DNA from: Actinomycetales bacterium UBA1383
Lineage (GTDB): Bacteria > Actinomycetota > Actinomycetes > Actinomycetales > Actinomycetaceae
DNA: 37,083 bases
Assembly (NCBI GenBank): GCA_002305415.1
Contig: DBQX01000107.1
Span: 1-37,083 of the forward strand
Direction of reading: 5' to 3'
A model generated the notes under the pieces. It did no database searches. It had not been told where the DNA came from and saw only the letters and a list, made by a program, of their open reading frames with translations. The translations under genes were made by a program, and so were the position numbers. Positions 6,036 to 14,639 of the stretch are shown piece by piece. Position 1 is the first letter of the stretch. Every line of letters begins with the position of its first letter.

Positions 6036-8897
6036 TCAGCGCTCCCCGAGCAGGAGCTGGGCGAGATGGATGCCGCTGCGGCCGGCGAGCTGCTCCGCCT
6101 GGGTCCGGCAGGAGAAGCCGTCCGCGAGGTACACCGCGTCCGGGTGTTCCCGCAGCGCCGGCAGCAGCGAGTTCTCGCCGACAGCCACGGACAGGTCGTA
6201 GTGTCCGGCCTCCATCCCGAAGTTGCCGGCGAGCCCGCAGCACCCCGTGAGGACGGTCAGGGTGGCACCGGCGGACCGCAGGAGCTTCTCGTCGGACGCC
6301 CAGCCCATCACCGAGTAGTGGTGGCAGTGCGGCTGCGCAACCACCTCGACGCCCGTCAGGTCCGGGGGCGACCACTGGTCGCCGGGCCCGAACGTGGGGT
6401 GCGTGAGCAGCTCCGCCAGCGTGAAGGTGGAGCGCGCGATGGCCGCGGCGCGGGGGTCGCCGGGAAGCAGCTCGAGGATGTCGTCCCGGAGGACGGCGGT
6501 GCAACTCGGCTCCACCCCGACGATGGGCACGCCGTTGACGGCGAGCGGCCCGAGCACGGAGGCGAGGTGGCCGAGCTTCTTCTTGGCGGTGTCGAGCTGG
6601 CCGGTGGTGATCCAGGTCAGGCCGCAGCAGGCGTCGCGGGGTGCGAGCAGCACGTCGTAGCCCGCGCGCTCGAGCAGGGTGATCAGTGCCTTCGCGGGCG
6701 AGGAGTCGAGCGTGTGGGAGAAGGAGTCCGCCCAGACGAGCACCGGCTTCGCGAGCCGGGCCGCGGCCGCCGGATCGGCGCCCGCCGCCGTCGCGGACGC
6801 GTCCCCTCCCGCGCGCCGCTCCCACCAGGGGGTGAGCGGTTCGGTCTCGAAGCTGGTCATCGCGCGGCGCGTGTCCATGCCGCCCACCTTCAGGATGGCC
6901 TTCTCGAGGGGGCGGATCCTCACGGCGGCGTTGACCACGCCGGCGAGGCCGGGGACGGAGGCGATCAGGCGGCCCCACAGCGGCAGCATGCCGAGGAGGT
7001 AGTGCGTGATCGGCCGGACGCGCCCCTTGTACGAGCGGTACAGCACCTCGGAGCGGTACTTCGCCATGTCGACCCCGGCGGGGCAGTCCGTGGAGCACGC
7101 CTTGCACGCGAGGCACAGGTCGAGGGACTCGCGCACCTCCTGGCTGTCCCAGCGGTAGACGAGCGAGCCGTTCGCCACCTCCTGGAGCACCCGGGCCCGC
7201 CCACGGGTCACGTCCTTCTCGTCGCCGGTGGCCTGGTAGCTGGGGCACATGAAGCCACCCGCGGCCGCGTTGTCGGCGCGGCACTTGCCGACGCCGGTGC
7301 ACCGGTGCACCGCCGTCGTGAAGTCGCCGTCGTCGTGGCTGAACGCGAAGCCCCGGGCGCCGGTGCGGAGGGCGGCGGGCCGCCGCAGGTCGGCGTCCAG
7401 CGGCGCCGGGTCCGTGATGATGCCGGGGTTCAGGACCTTCCCGGGGTCGAAGAGGCCCTTGACCTGCGCGAACAGGCGCAGCGCCTCGGCGGGGTACATC
7501 GTGGGCAGGAGTTCGCTGCGGGCCCGGCCGTCGCCGTGCTCGCCGGAGAGCGAGCCGCCGTGGGCCACCGCAAGGTCCGCCGCCTCGTGGAGGAAGCGCA
7601 TGGTGGCGGGCACGCCCGCGTAGTCCCGCAGCGGGAAGTCGAGGCGCACGTGCACGCACCCGTCGCCGAAGTGGCCGTAGAGCAGGCCGTCGAGGCGGTG
7701 CCGCTCCATGAGCGCGGTGAAGTCCCGCAGGTAGCCCCCCAGGCGCTCCGGCGGGACGGCGGCGTCCTCCCACCCCGGCCAGGCGGGGGCGCCGTCGGGG
7801 GTGCGCCCGCCCAGCCCGGCGCCGTCGGCCCGGATCCGCCAGAGCGCGGTCGCCTCCGGGCCGGCGGGAAGGACCCGGACCGCCGTGGTGGCGCCGTCCG
7901 CGGCCAGTGCGCGCGCGGCGTCGAGGGCGGTCGCGGCATCCGGACCGCCCACCTCGATCAGCAGCCATCCCTCACCGGCGGGAAGGGACGGCACGGTCTC
8001 CGGGCCACGGCGGCGGCGCACGACGTCGACCAGCCGTGCGTCGATGCCCTCGATGGCGAGCGGGTGGTGCGCGAGCAGTGCGGGGACCGCGTCCGCCGCC
8101 GTCGCCATGTCGGGGTAGCCCAGCACCACGAGTACGGGGGCGGCGGGAATGGGCACGAGCGCGACAGTGGCGGCGGTGACGACTCCCAGCGTCCCCTCGC
8201 TGCCGACCAGCATGCGGGCCACGTTCGTGCCGTTCTCGGGCAGCAGGTGTTCGAGGGCGTACCCCGAGACCTGGCGCTTGAAGCGGCCGAAGTTGGTGCG
8301 GATGGTCGCGAGGTTCGCGTGCACGAGGTCGTGCAGGCCGGGCACGACGTCGAGGTCCGTGCCGGCGTGGAGGGCGCGGCCGGTCCCGTCGAGGATGTCC
8401 AGGGCGATGACGTTGTCGACCGTCCGGCCCCAGGCGACGGCGTGGGGGCCGCAGGCGTTGTTGCCGATCATGCCGCCGATGGTGGCGCGCGTCCAGGTGG
8501 AGGGGTCGGGCCCGAACCGAAGCCCGTGGGGCGCCGCCGCGTCCTGCAGCGCGGCCATCACGACGCCGGGCTCCACGGTGGCGGTGCCGGCCTCCGGGTC
8601 GAGGGCGATGCGCCGCATGTGGCGGCTGAAGTCGAGGACGAGCCCCGGGCCGACCGCGTTGCCGGCCACGGAGGTGCCGGCGCCACGCGCGGTCAGCGCG
8701 ACGCCGTGCTGGCGCGCCACCTCGAGGGCGGCCCCGACGTCGTCTGCGTCACGCGGGTACGCGACCGCCTGCGGGACCACCCGGTAGTTGGAGGCGTCGG
8801 TGGAGTACTCGGCGCGGCGGCGGGTGGAGTCCTCCACCTCCCCTCGTAGGGCGGCGCGGAGCTCGGGCACGAAACCTGTCATCGTTGGCGCGGTCAC
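6036..8897 (-). CDS. FAD-binding and (Fe-S)-binding dehydrogenase (D-lactate/D-2-hydroxyglutarate type)
   Basis: About 953 residues in three parts. The N-terminal part is a FAD_binding_4 domain ('YSTDASNYRVVPQAVAYPRD', 'LTARGAGTSVAGNAVG', 'TIGGMIGNNACG') followed by a FAD-oxidase C-terminal domain ending near 'GSLSGEHGDGRAR'. Next comes a ferredoxin-like segment with 'HRCTGVGKC...MCPSY' and 'CLACKACSTDCP', able to bind two 4Fe-4S clusters. The C-terminal part is CCG-type, with 'DACCGLTW' and 'GCCGLAG' motifs. The layout matches YdiJ/Dld-type enzymes that oxidise a D-2-hydroxyacid and pass electrons toward the quinone pool. The substrate cannot be read from sequence. The start is uncertain: GTG at 8897, 6 nt after a poor GAGACT -10 box, or ATG at 8882 giving MTGFVPEL. 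The gene appears to stand alone. Confidence 0.88.
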   Translation of the reverse strand: MTAPTMTGFVPELRAALRGEVEDSTRRRAEYSTDASNYRVVPQAVAYPRDADDVGAALEVARQHGVALTARGAGTSVAGNAVGPGLVLDFSRHMRRIALDPEAGTATVEPGVVMAALQDAAAPHGLRFGPDPSTWTRATIGGMIGNNACGPHAVAWGRTVDNVIALDILDGTGRALHAGTDLDVVPGLHDLVHANLATIRTNFGRFKRQVSGYALEHLLPENGTNVARMLVGSEGTLGVVTAATVALVPIPAAPVLVVLGYPDMATAADAVPALLAHHPLAIEGIDARLVDVVRRRRGPETVPSLPAGEGWLLIEVGGPDAATALDAARALAADGATTAVRVLPAGPEATALWRIRADGAGLGGRTPDGAPAWPGWEDAAVPPERLGGYLRDFTALMERHRLDGLLYGHFGDGCVHVRLDFPLRDYAGVPATMRFLHEAADLAVAHGGSLSGEHGDGRARSELLPTMYPAEALRLFAQVKGLFDPGKVLNPGIITDPAPLDADLRRPAALRTGARGFAFSHDDGDFTTAVHRCTGVGKCRADNAAAGGFMCPSYQATGDEKDVTRGRARVLQEVANGSLVYRWDSQEVRESLDLCLACKACSTDCPAGVDMAKYRSEVLYRSYKGRVRPITHYLLGMLPLWGRLIASVPGLAGVVNAAVRIRPLEKAILKVGGMDTRRAMTSFETEPLTPWWERRAGGDASATAAGADPAAAARLAKPVLVWADSFSHTLDSSPAKALITLLERAGYDVLLAPRDACCGLTWITTGQLDTAKKKLGHLASVLGPLAVNGVPIVGVEPSCTAVLRDDILELLPGDPRAAAIARSTFTLAELLTHPTFGPGDQWSPPDLTGVEVVAQPHCHHYSVMGWASDEKLLRSAGATLTVLTGCCGLAGNFGMEAGHYDLSVAVGENSLLPALREHPDAVYLADGFSCRTQAEQLAGRSGIHLAQLLLGER

Positions 8898-9033
8898 CCT
8901 GCGAGTCTCGCACCCGCGGGGCACCCGGTACCCGGGCGTCCCGCATCGCGGGAGGTCCCGGCCCACGGGCGGTGAGCGAGCTCGTCGGCCACCCGGTGAA
9001 CCTGGGTGCGGGTGCGCACCCGGGGACGCAGTG

Positions 9034-9161
9034 CTCAACAGGAGTTGTGCACCCCCTCTGGAGCGCTCCACGCCCGTTGTGCACCCCCTCTGGAGTGCTC
9101 CACGCCCGTTGTGCACCCCGGATGGGACACTCAACGCGCGTTGTGCACCCCTTTCGTGGCT
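9034..9161. repeat. four tandem 32-bp direct repeats around GTTGTGCACCCC
   Basis: Units begin at 9034, 9066, 9098 and 9130, exactly 32 bp apart. Each has CTCmAC at offset 0 and an invariant GTTGTGCACCCC at offset 10 (9044, 9076, 9108, 9140). Units 2 and 3 share their first 22 bases. The unit 1/2 junction forms a perfect 12-bp palindrome TGGAGCGCTCCA (9060-9071). There are no unique spacers, so it is not a CRISPR. No protein frame is plausible. The array sits between the 3' end of feoC and the 5' end of the dehydrogenase gene, both on the minus strand. With the palindrome below it occupies most of the 364-bp gene-free gap (8898-9261). Confidence 0.85.
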
Positions 9162-9219
9162 TTGCACCCCTTCCGCAAGGGGTGCAAAGTCCCAGAAGGG
9201 GTGCACAACGGACGTTGAA
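9130..9219. repeat. 90-nt imperfect palindrome closing the repeat array
   Basis: The left arm 9130-9172 and the inverted right arm 9177-9219 are each 43 nt and match at 36 positions. They flank a 4-nt loop CCGC (9173-9176). The inner 13 bp (CTTTGCACCCCTT and its complement, 9160-9172/9177-9189) are perfect. The outer parts contain the same GTTGTGCACCCC core as the direct repeats. In RNA from either strand this would be a very stable long hairpin, so it may end the feoABC transcript. It could equally be a mobile or REP-like chromosomal repeat. Confidence 0.85.
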
Positions 9220-9261
9220 TAACTCCGCGAGGCGCGCGCTCCTCACCGTCCAGCCGTTCCG

Positions 9262-9480
9262 CTAGCGGGCGAAGGGGCAGCCCGCGCAGCCGAGGCGCCG
9301 CGGCGCGGCGGGATTGACGGAGGGGCAGTCCGAGCAGGCAGCGTCCCGGGGGAGCTGCAACAGCCCGGCCCGCTCCCAGTGCTCGACCATGAGGACCGCC
9401 ATCTCGCGGTCGACGCCGGCGCCCGCAGCCGCCGCGTCGATCGTGGCGCCACGAGCGAGCAGTTCATACAGCGGGATCAC
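9262..9480 (-). CDS. feoC: FeoC-like small Cys-rich winged-helix protein
   Basis: 72 residues, starting at a GTG that overlaps the feoB stop (GTGA). The N-terminal 50 residues look like a small winged helix ('PLYELLARGATIDAAAAGAG', 'VLMVEHWERAGLLQL'). The C-terminus holds two Cys pairs, 'CSDCPSVNP' and 'GCAGCPF', suitable for an Fe-S cluster. Known FeoC proteins are small winged-helix partners of FeoB with clustered cysteines, thought to act as regulators or stabilisers. Translational coupling to feoB supports the call; the cysteine spacing differs from enterobacterial FeoC. Confidence 0.75.
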   Translation of the reverse strand: MIPLYELLARGATIDAAAAGAGVDREMAVLMVEHWERAGLLQLPRDAACSDCPSVNPAAPRRLGCAGCPFAR

Positions 9481-11435
9481 AGCACCACCCGGAACAGCTG
9501 GAAGACCAGGACGGCCAGGACCCACGCGATGACGAGCTGGGCCACGAGGGCCGTTCCAGTCACTCGCCAGCCGAGGATGCGCCTCTGCTCGGCGACCGTG
9601 GCGAGGCAGGGGGTGTAGGCGAGGACGAAGACCATGAACGCCAGGGCGGCTGCGGCGCCATACCCACCGGAGGACTCGTCGAACGTGGCCCGCAGTTGTT
9701 CCCCGAGGCCGGCGGCACGGGCCGGGTCCGCCGGTTCCTCGATAGCGAAGGACTGCGCGAACGAGCCGACGACCACCTCCTTGGCCACGAAGCCCGTCAT
9801 GAGGGCCGCGGTCGCCTGCCAGCTGTCGAAGCCAGCCGGGGCGAACGCCGGGGCGATGGCCTCGGCCGTGGCCCCGTAGAGGGAGTCGGTGACCGGTACG
9901 TCACCGAGCCGGTGACCGCCCGTCACCGGGATGGCGAGCAGCACCCAGATCACCGCGAGGGTGGCGACGATCACCTTGCCGGCACCGAGGACGAAGCCCT
10001 TCGTGCGCAGCCAGGTCGAGGAGAGCAGCATGCCGAGTCGGGGACGCTGGTACGCGGGGAGCACCATCAGGAGGGGCTGGGCGCCCGCCCCGCGGCCCGT
10101 CAGCCGGCGCATCGTCAGGCCACCCAGCACCACGAGGGCCACCGAGGCGACGTACATGAGGAAGATCACGGTGCCGGCGTGCCGCGGGAAGAACGCGGCC
10201 GCCAGCAGGATGTAGACGGTCAGGCGGGCCGCACACGACGTGTAAGGCACGATGATCGCGGTGATGGTGCGCTGGCGTGCGTCGGGGAGTGCCCGCGTGG
10301 CCGCGAGCGCAGGGACGTTGCAGCCGAAGCCGACGATGAGGGGCAGCACGGCGCGCCCGTCGAGCCCGATCGAACGCATGGCCCGGTCGGCGACGAAGGC
10401 TGCGCGCGCCAGGTAGCCGGAGTCGTCGAGCACCGCGATCGCCAGGAACATCAGCGCCATCAGCGGTGCGAAGGACACCACCGTCCCGACGCCGGCGATG
10501 ACCCCGTCCACGAGGAAGCCCTCGACGGGCGTCGCGGCGAGGCCCACCCAGCCGAGGACGGTGGTGACGGCGCTGGTCAGGGGCCCGCTCACCAGGCTCT
10601 CCGCCCAGGCCATCAGGGGGGCCGCCACCGTCGTCGTGAGCTGGAACAACCCCCACATCACGAGGGCGAACACCGGCACCCCGACCCACGGGTGCAGCAG
10701 GATGGTGTCGAGCCGGTCGGAGCGGGTCCGCTCGACCGGCTCCACCGGGAGGCTGAGGCCGGCCCGCACCTGCTCCACCCACGCGAAGAGGGCCTCCGAA
10801 CGTGCCAGCTGCTCGGCCAGCGGGAGCGGCGCGGAGGCGCCCGACTCCGGGTGCCCGGGCGCGGCCGGGTCCACCCCGACTCCGCGGACGCGGGCGGGAT
10901 GCAGCAGGGCGTGGCGCACGACTCCGGCGAGCGAGGCCGTCCCGGCGCGGGGATCGAGGGTGACCACCGGCACGCCGAGGAGCTCCTCGAGGCGGACCGG
11001 GTCGACCTCCACGCCGCGGCGGTGCGCGACGTCGCACATCGTCACGACGGCGACCACGGGGATGCCGGTCTGGGCGACCTGGGCGAGGAGGTAGAGGGAC
11101 CGCGGGAGCGACGTGGCGTCCAGGAGCACGACGGCGAGCTCAGGCGGGGGCGCGAACCGCCCGCCGAGCGTGTCGGTGGTGACCTGCTCGTCCGGGGTCT
11201 TGGCGAGGAGGGAGAACGTTCCCGGCAGGTCCACGAGGCTGACGCCGGCGGCGTCCCACTCCCCCGTGTGCAGTTCGACGGTGGTGCCGGGGGCGTTGCG
11301 GACGTCCTCGTGCGAGCGGGTGGCGGTGTTGAACAGGGTGGACTTGCCGACATTGGGGTTGCCGACGAGCGCCACCGTGGCGGTGGGCGTGAGGATCGGT
11401 AGCGGGGCGTCCATGGTGCAGTGCGGGCAGCTCAT
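9477..11435 (-). CDS. feoB: ferrous iron transport protein B
   Basis: 652 residues. The ATG start overlaps the feoA stop (ATGA). The N-terminal G domain has G1 'GNPNVGKS' (25-32), the Fe-sensitive 'NAPGTTVE' switch region, and G3 'DLPG' (69-72). The G4 position reads 'TMCD' in 'VVTMCDVAHRRG' rather than the usual NxxD. After a linker come the Gate/Nucleos membrane domains, with 'GFGCNVPALAATRAL', 'YTSCAARLTVYILLAA' and 'GFVAKEVVVGSFAQ', as in FeoB permeases. It imports Fe(II) across the inner membrane, driven or gated by nucleotide hydrolysis. It also has an N-terminal 'SCPHC' Cys pair. It is somewhat short for the family (often 650-770 residues) but complete. Confidence 0.95.
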   Translation of the reverse strand: MSCPHCTMDAPLPILTPTATVALVGNPNVGKSTLFNTATRSHEDVRNAPGTTVELHTGEWDAAGVSLVDLPGTFSLLAKTPDEQVTTDTLGGRFAPPPELAVVLLDATSLPRSLYLLAQVAQTGIPVVAVVTMCDVAHRRGVEVDPVRLEELLGVPVVTLDPRAGTASLAGVVRHALLHPARVRGVGVDPAAPGHPESGASAPLPLAEQLARSEALFAWVEQVRAGLSLPVEPVERTRSDRLDTILLHPWVGVPVFALVMWGLFQLTTTVAAPLMAWAESLVSGPLTSAVTTVLGWVGLAATPVEGFLVDGVIAGVGTVVSFAPLMALMFLAIAVLDDSGYLARAAFVADRAMRSIGLDGRAVLPLIVGFGCNVPALAATRALPDARQRTITAIIVPYTSCAARLTVYILLAAAFFPRHAGTVIFLMYVASVALVVLGGLTMRRLTGRGAGAQPLLMVLPAYQRPRLGMLLSSTWLRTKGFVLGAGKVIVATLAVIWVLLAIPVTGGHRLGDVPVTDSLYGATAEAIAPAFAPAGFDSWQATAALMTGFVAKEVVVGSFAQSFAIEEPADPARAAGLGEQLRATFDESSGGYGAAAALAFMVFVLAYTPCLATVAEQRRILGWRVTGTALVAQLVIAWVLAVLVFQLFRVVL

Positions 11436-11659
11436 GCGGCGACCGGCTCCACCTGGACGCAACGCGCGGTGGCGCCGTCGATGGCCACCCGTGCCGCGCC
11501 CACGGCGATGACCACGCCCCCGAAGGCGCCGTGGTGGGTCACCCGCACCACCGCGCCACATCGCAGGCCCATCTCGTGCGCCCGCACCAGCATCTCCTCC
11601 GCCACGCCCACGGCCGTGATGCGGACGCGGAGGCGGGTGGGGCACTCGGTCAGGGTCAC
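11432..11659 (-). CDS. feoA: ferrous iron transport protein A
   Basis: 75 residues with an SH3-like FeoA fold: a 'RLRVRITAVGVAEEMLVRAHEMGL' start, then beta strands ending 'RVAIDGATARCVQVEP'. FeoA is a cytoplasmic partner of FeoB in Fe(II) uptake. It starts with GTG and overlaps feoB by ATGA, giving a coupled feoABC operon. No DtxR/IdeR-type iron box is obvious in the short upstream region. Confidence 0.88.
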   Translation of the reverse strand: MTLTECPTRLRVRITAVGVAEEMLVRAHEMGLRCGAVVRVTHHGAFGGVVIAVGAARVAIDGATARCVQVEPVAA

Positions 11660-11665
11660 GGATTA

Positions 11666-11671
11666 ACGGTA
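11666..11671 (-). promoter_or_regulatory. -10 box of feoABC (leaderless)
   Basis: TACCGT on the minus strand is separated from the feoA GTG by six bases (11660-11665), so transcription should begin at the start codon. There is no ribosome binding site upstream of this GTG, which agrees with leaderless translation. Confidence 0.45.
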
Positions 11672-11747
11672 CGGTGACGTTGCCAAAATCGACAGGGGAC
11701 GAACGGCCCAGGTTGCCCACCGGGACGTGAGATCCGCCACACAGCGA

Positions 11748-11780
11748 AAGGGGCTCGCACCGCAGCGGTGCGAGCCCCTT
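11748..11780 (-). terminator. intrinsic terminator of ppdK
   Basis: A perfect 15-bp stem, AAGGGGCTCGCACCG against CGGTGCGAGCCCCTT, encloses a 3-nt loop, 12 bp after the ppdK stop. On the minus strand it is followed only by a short T-rich stretch, as is common for high-GC terminators. Confidence 0.8.
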
Positions 11781-11792
11781 CGGCGGGATCGG

Positions 11793-14501
11793 TCAGGCGG
11801 TCCCGTAGTCGCCCTTGCCAATGGCTGCCCGGCCGGCCTCGAGGCGCGCGACCGGAACCCGGAACGGCGAACAGGAGACGTAGTCGACGCCCACCGCGTT
11901 GAAGAAGTGGATCGACTCGGGGTCGCCGCCGTGCTCGCCGCAGACGCCAAGGTGGATGTCCGGCTTCGTGGCGCGCGAGCCCTCGACCCCGGCCCTAACG
12001 AGCTGCCCGACACCCTTGGTGTCGAGCGTCTCGAACGGCGAGACGGGGAAGACGCCGTACTCCAGGTACTCGGAGAAGAACGCGCCCTCGACGTCGTCAC
12101 GCGAGAAGCCCCACGTCGTCTGGGTGAGGTCGTTCGTGCCGAACGAGAAGAAGTCGGACTCCTCCGCGATCCGGGCCGCGGTCAGGGCCGCACGCGGCAG
12201 CTCGATCATCGCGCCGATCGGGATGTCCAGCTCCACGCCCTCGGCCGCCGCCACCTGGGCGATGATGCCGACCGCGCGCTCCCGGATGATCTGGAGTTCC
12301 TTGACGTCCCCGACGAGCGGGACCATGATCTCGGCCTTCGGCGTGCCGCCAGCCTTGAGGCGCTCGGCCTGGGCCTCCGCGATCGCGCGGATCTGCAGGT
12401 CGAACAGGCCGGGGATCTTCAGGCCGAGGCGCACGCCGCGCAGGCCGAGCATCGGGTTGGCCTCGTGCATGCGGTGGACGGCGGCGAACAGCCGGTTGAC
12501 CTCGGCGTCCTCCTCGCCCTTGTCCTCGGCGAGCGCCTTCTTCACCGCGAGCGTGGTGAGGTCGGGGAGGAACTCGTGCAGCGGAGGGTCGATCAGGCGG
12601 ATCGTCACGGTCAGGCCGTCCATCGCCTCGAGGATCTCGACGAAGTCCGCCTTCTGGAGCGGCCGCAGCGCGTCGAAGGCAGCCTGCTGCGCGTCCGCCG
12701 TCTCCGCGAGGATGACGTCCTCGACCAGCTGGCGCCGGTCGCCGAGGAACATGTGCTCCGTGCGGGTCAGGCCGATGCCCTGGGCGCCGAACGCGCGGGC
12801 GCGGCGGGCGTCCTCGGGGGTGTCGGCGTTGGCGCGCACCTTCAGGCGGCGCACGTCGTCGGCGTGCCGCACGAGGCGGTCGACGGCGGCGACCAGCTCG
12901 CGGGACGCCTCGTCGGCGGCCGCGGCGAGGGCCGCGTCGAGCCCCTCCTCGAAGTAGGTGGTCACCGGGGACGGGACCACGGGCACCTCGCCCTCGAACA
13001 CCTCGCCCGTGGCGCCGTCGATCGCGATGATGTCGCCGGCGCGCAGGACCTTGTCGCCCACGCGCAGCTCGCCGGCCGCGGCGTCGATCTGCAGCGCCTC
13101 GGCGCCGACGACGGCGGTGGTACCCATGCCGCGGGCCACGACGGCGGCGTGGGAGGTCTTGCCGCCACGGGCGGTCAGGATGCCCTCCGAGGCGATCATG
13201 CCGCCGAGGTCGTCCGGGTTGGTCTCACGCCGCACGAGGATGACCCTCGCGCCCGCGGCCGCGCGCTCGACGGCGGCGGCCGAGGTGAAGGCGATCTCGC
13301 CCACCGCGGCGCCCGGGGAGGCGGCCATGCCGGTCGCGAGAACGGTCTTCGGGGCACTCGCGTCGAACTGCGGGAACATCAGGGAGGTCAGCTGGGCACC
13401 GGTGACGCGCTCCAGGGCCTCATCCACCGAGATGAGCTCCTCGTCCACCAGCTGGGTCGCCACGCGGAAGGCGGCCCCGGCGGTGCGCTTGCCCACCCGG
13501 GTCTGGAGCAGCCAGAGCCTGTCGTTCTCGATCGTGAACTCGATGTCGCACAGGTCGCGGTAGTGCCGCTCGAGGCGCTCCATCGCCTCACGGAGATCCG
13601 TGTAGCTCTTCGGGTCGATCTTCGCGAGGTCCGCGAGCGAGAGGGTGTTGCGGATGCCGGCGACGACGTCCTCGCCCTGCGCGTTGACCAGGTAGTCGCC
13701 GTACACGCCGGAGTGCCCGGTGGAGGGGTCACGGGTGAAGCACACCCCGGTCCCGGAGGTCTCGCCGAGGTTCCCGAAGACCATGGTCTGGACGTTGACG
13801 GCGGTCCCGAGCTCGTCCGAGATCTTCTCGCGGCGGCGGTAGAGGACGGCACGCTCGGTGTTCCACGAGTTGAACACGGCCTCGATCGCCATGTTCAGCT
13901 GGGTGCGGATGTCCTGCGGGAAGTCGGCGCCGGTCTCGTCCCTGACGATCTGCTTGTACTCGGCCACGAGCTCCTTGAGGTCGGCGGCGGTGAGTTCGGG
14001 GTCCGTCTTGACGCCCTTCTCGTGCTTCTTCGCCTCCAGGGCGTGGGCGAACTTCTCGCCCTCGATCTCGAGGACAGTCTTGCCGAACATCTGGATGAGG
14101 CGGCGGTAGGAGTCCCAGGCGAACCGCTCGTTGTTGGCGAACTTCGCCAGGCCCTCGACGGTCTGGTCATTGAGGCCGATGTTCAGGACGGTCTCCATCA
14201 TGCCGGGCATGGAGAACTTCGCGCCGGAGCGCACGGAGACGAGCATCGGCTCGTCGAGGTCGCCGAAGTTGCGGCCGAACTCCTTCTCCACCGCGGCGAG
14301 CGCCTCGGTCACCTGGTCCGGCATCTCGGGGGGGACGGCGCCGTGCTTCATGTAGTAGCGGCAGGCATCGGTGGTGATGGTGAAACCGGGGGGAACGGGC
14401 AGCCCGATGTTGGTCATCTCGGCCAGGTTCGCGCCCTTGCCTCCCAGCAGGTCCTTCTGGTCCTTGTCACCCTCGTTGAACTTGTAGACGTACTTCGCCA
14501 T
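11793..14501 (-). CDS. ppdK: pyruvate, phosphate dikinase
   Basis: 902 residues, the full family length. It interconverts pyruvate + ATP + Pi and PEP + AMP + PPi. The N-terminal ATP-grasp domain begins 'YVYKFNEGDKDQKDLLGGKGANLAEM' (4-29), with 'VSVRSGAKFSMPGMM' near 88-102. The central swivelling domain has the catalytic His451 in 'GGKTSHAAVVARGMG'. The C-terminal TIM-barrel has 'GIGLTRTEHMF', 'SFGTNDLTQTTWGFSRDD' and the active-site Cys in 'YVSCSPFRVPVARLE'. GGAGG lies 8 nt before the ATG. It is monocistronic with its own terminator. In Actinobacteria PPDK often runs in a PPi-using or gluconeogenic role; the direction cannot be told from sequence. No separate PPDK regulatory protein gene is nearby. 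Confidence 0.97.
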   Translation of the reverse strand: MAKYVYKFNEGDKDQKDLLGGKGANLAEMTNIGLPVPPGFTITTDACRYYMKHGAVPPEMPDQVTEALAAVEKEFGRNFGDLDEPMLVSVRSGAKFSMPGMMETVLNIGLNDQTVEGLAKFANNERFAWDSYRRLIQMFGKTVLEIEGEKFAHALEAKKHEKGVKTDPELTAADLKELVAEYKQIVRDETGADFPQDIRTQLNMAIEAVFNSWNTERAVLYRRREKISDELGTAVNVQTMVFGNLGETSGTGVCFTRDPSTGHSGVYGDYLVNAQGEDVVAGIRNTLSLADLAKIDPKSYTDLREAMERLERHYRDLCDIEFTIENDRLWLLQTRVGKRTAGAAFRVATQLVDEELISVDEALERVTGAQLTSLMFPQFDASAPKTVLATGMAASPGAAVGEIAFTSAAAVERAAAGARVILVRRETNPDDLGGMIASEGILTARGGKTSHAAVVARGMGTTAVVGAEALQIDAAAGELRVGDKVLRAGDIIAIDGATGEVFEGEVPVVPSPVTTYFEEGLDAALAAAADEASRELVAAVDRLVRHADDVRRLKVRANADTPEDARRARAFGAQGIGLTRTEHMFLGDRRQLVEDVILAETADAQQAAFDALRPLQKADFVEILEAMDGLTVTIRLIDPPLHEFLPDLTTLAVKKALAEDKGEEDAEVNRLFAAVHRMHEANPMLGLRGVRLGLKIPGLFDLQIRAIAEAQAERLKAGGTPKAEIMVPLVGDVKELQIIRERAVGIIAQVAAAEGVELDIPIGAMIELPRAALTAARIAEESDFFSFGTNDLTQTTWGFSRDDVEGAFFSEYLEYGVFPVSPFETLDTKGVGQLVRAGVEGSRATKPDIHLGVCGEHGGDPESIHFFNAVGVDYVSCSPFRVPVARLEAGRAAIGKGDYGTA

Positions 14502-14595
14502 TGATGGGGCCTCCGACTCGGTGTGGTATCAACCACGGCCCAGCCTACCCGTTCCGCGCACCCCTCCCAGCCGGGGGCCGGGAGCCGGACAGCGG

Positions 14596-14622
14596 CGGGC
14601 CCCCGCGTCCGGCGGGGGCCCG
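14596..14622 (-). terminator. GC hairpin downstream of the csbD-like gene
   Basis: CGGGCCCCCGC (14596-14606) pairs perfectly with GCGGGGGCCCG (14612-14622) around a 5-nt loop. It begins 17 bp past the csbD-like stop and upstream of ppdK. There is no T-tract on the minus strand. Confidence 0.6.
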
Positions 14623-14639
14623 TGGGGTCAGGAAGCCTG

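Noticed and set aside
5157..8849. 1230-residue open frame on the plus strand
   Set aside because: It is antisense to the RAMA and dehydrogenase genes, has the composition of a high-GC shadow frame and shows no recognisable domain.
9034..9161. CRISPR array
   Set aside because: The 32-bp periodicity comes from contiguous repeats with no unique spacers, and no cas genes are present.
6036..9206. 1056-residue version of the dehydrogenase starting at 9206
   Set aside because: The extra N-terminal residues are translated from the 32-bp repeat array and lack family homology; a start at 8897 or 8882 is far more plausible.
11727..14504. 925-residue open frame antisense to ppdK
   Set aside because: It is a shadow of a strongly conserved gene on the other strand and would cross the ppdK terminator.
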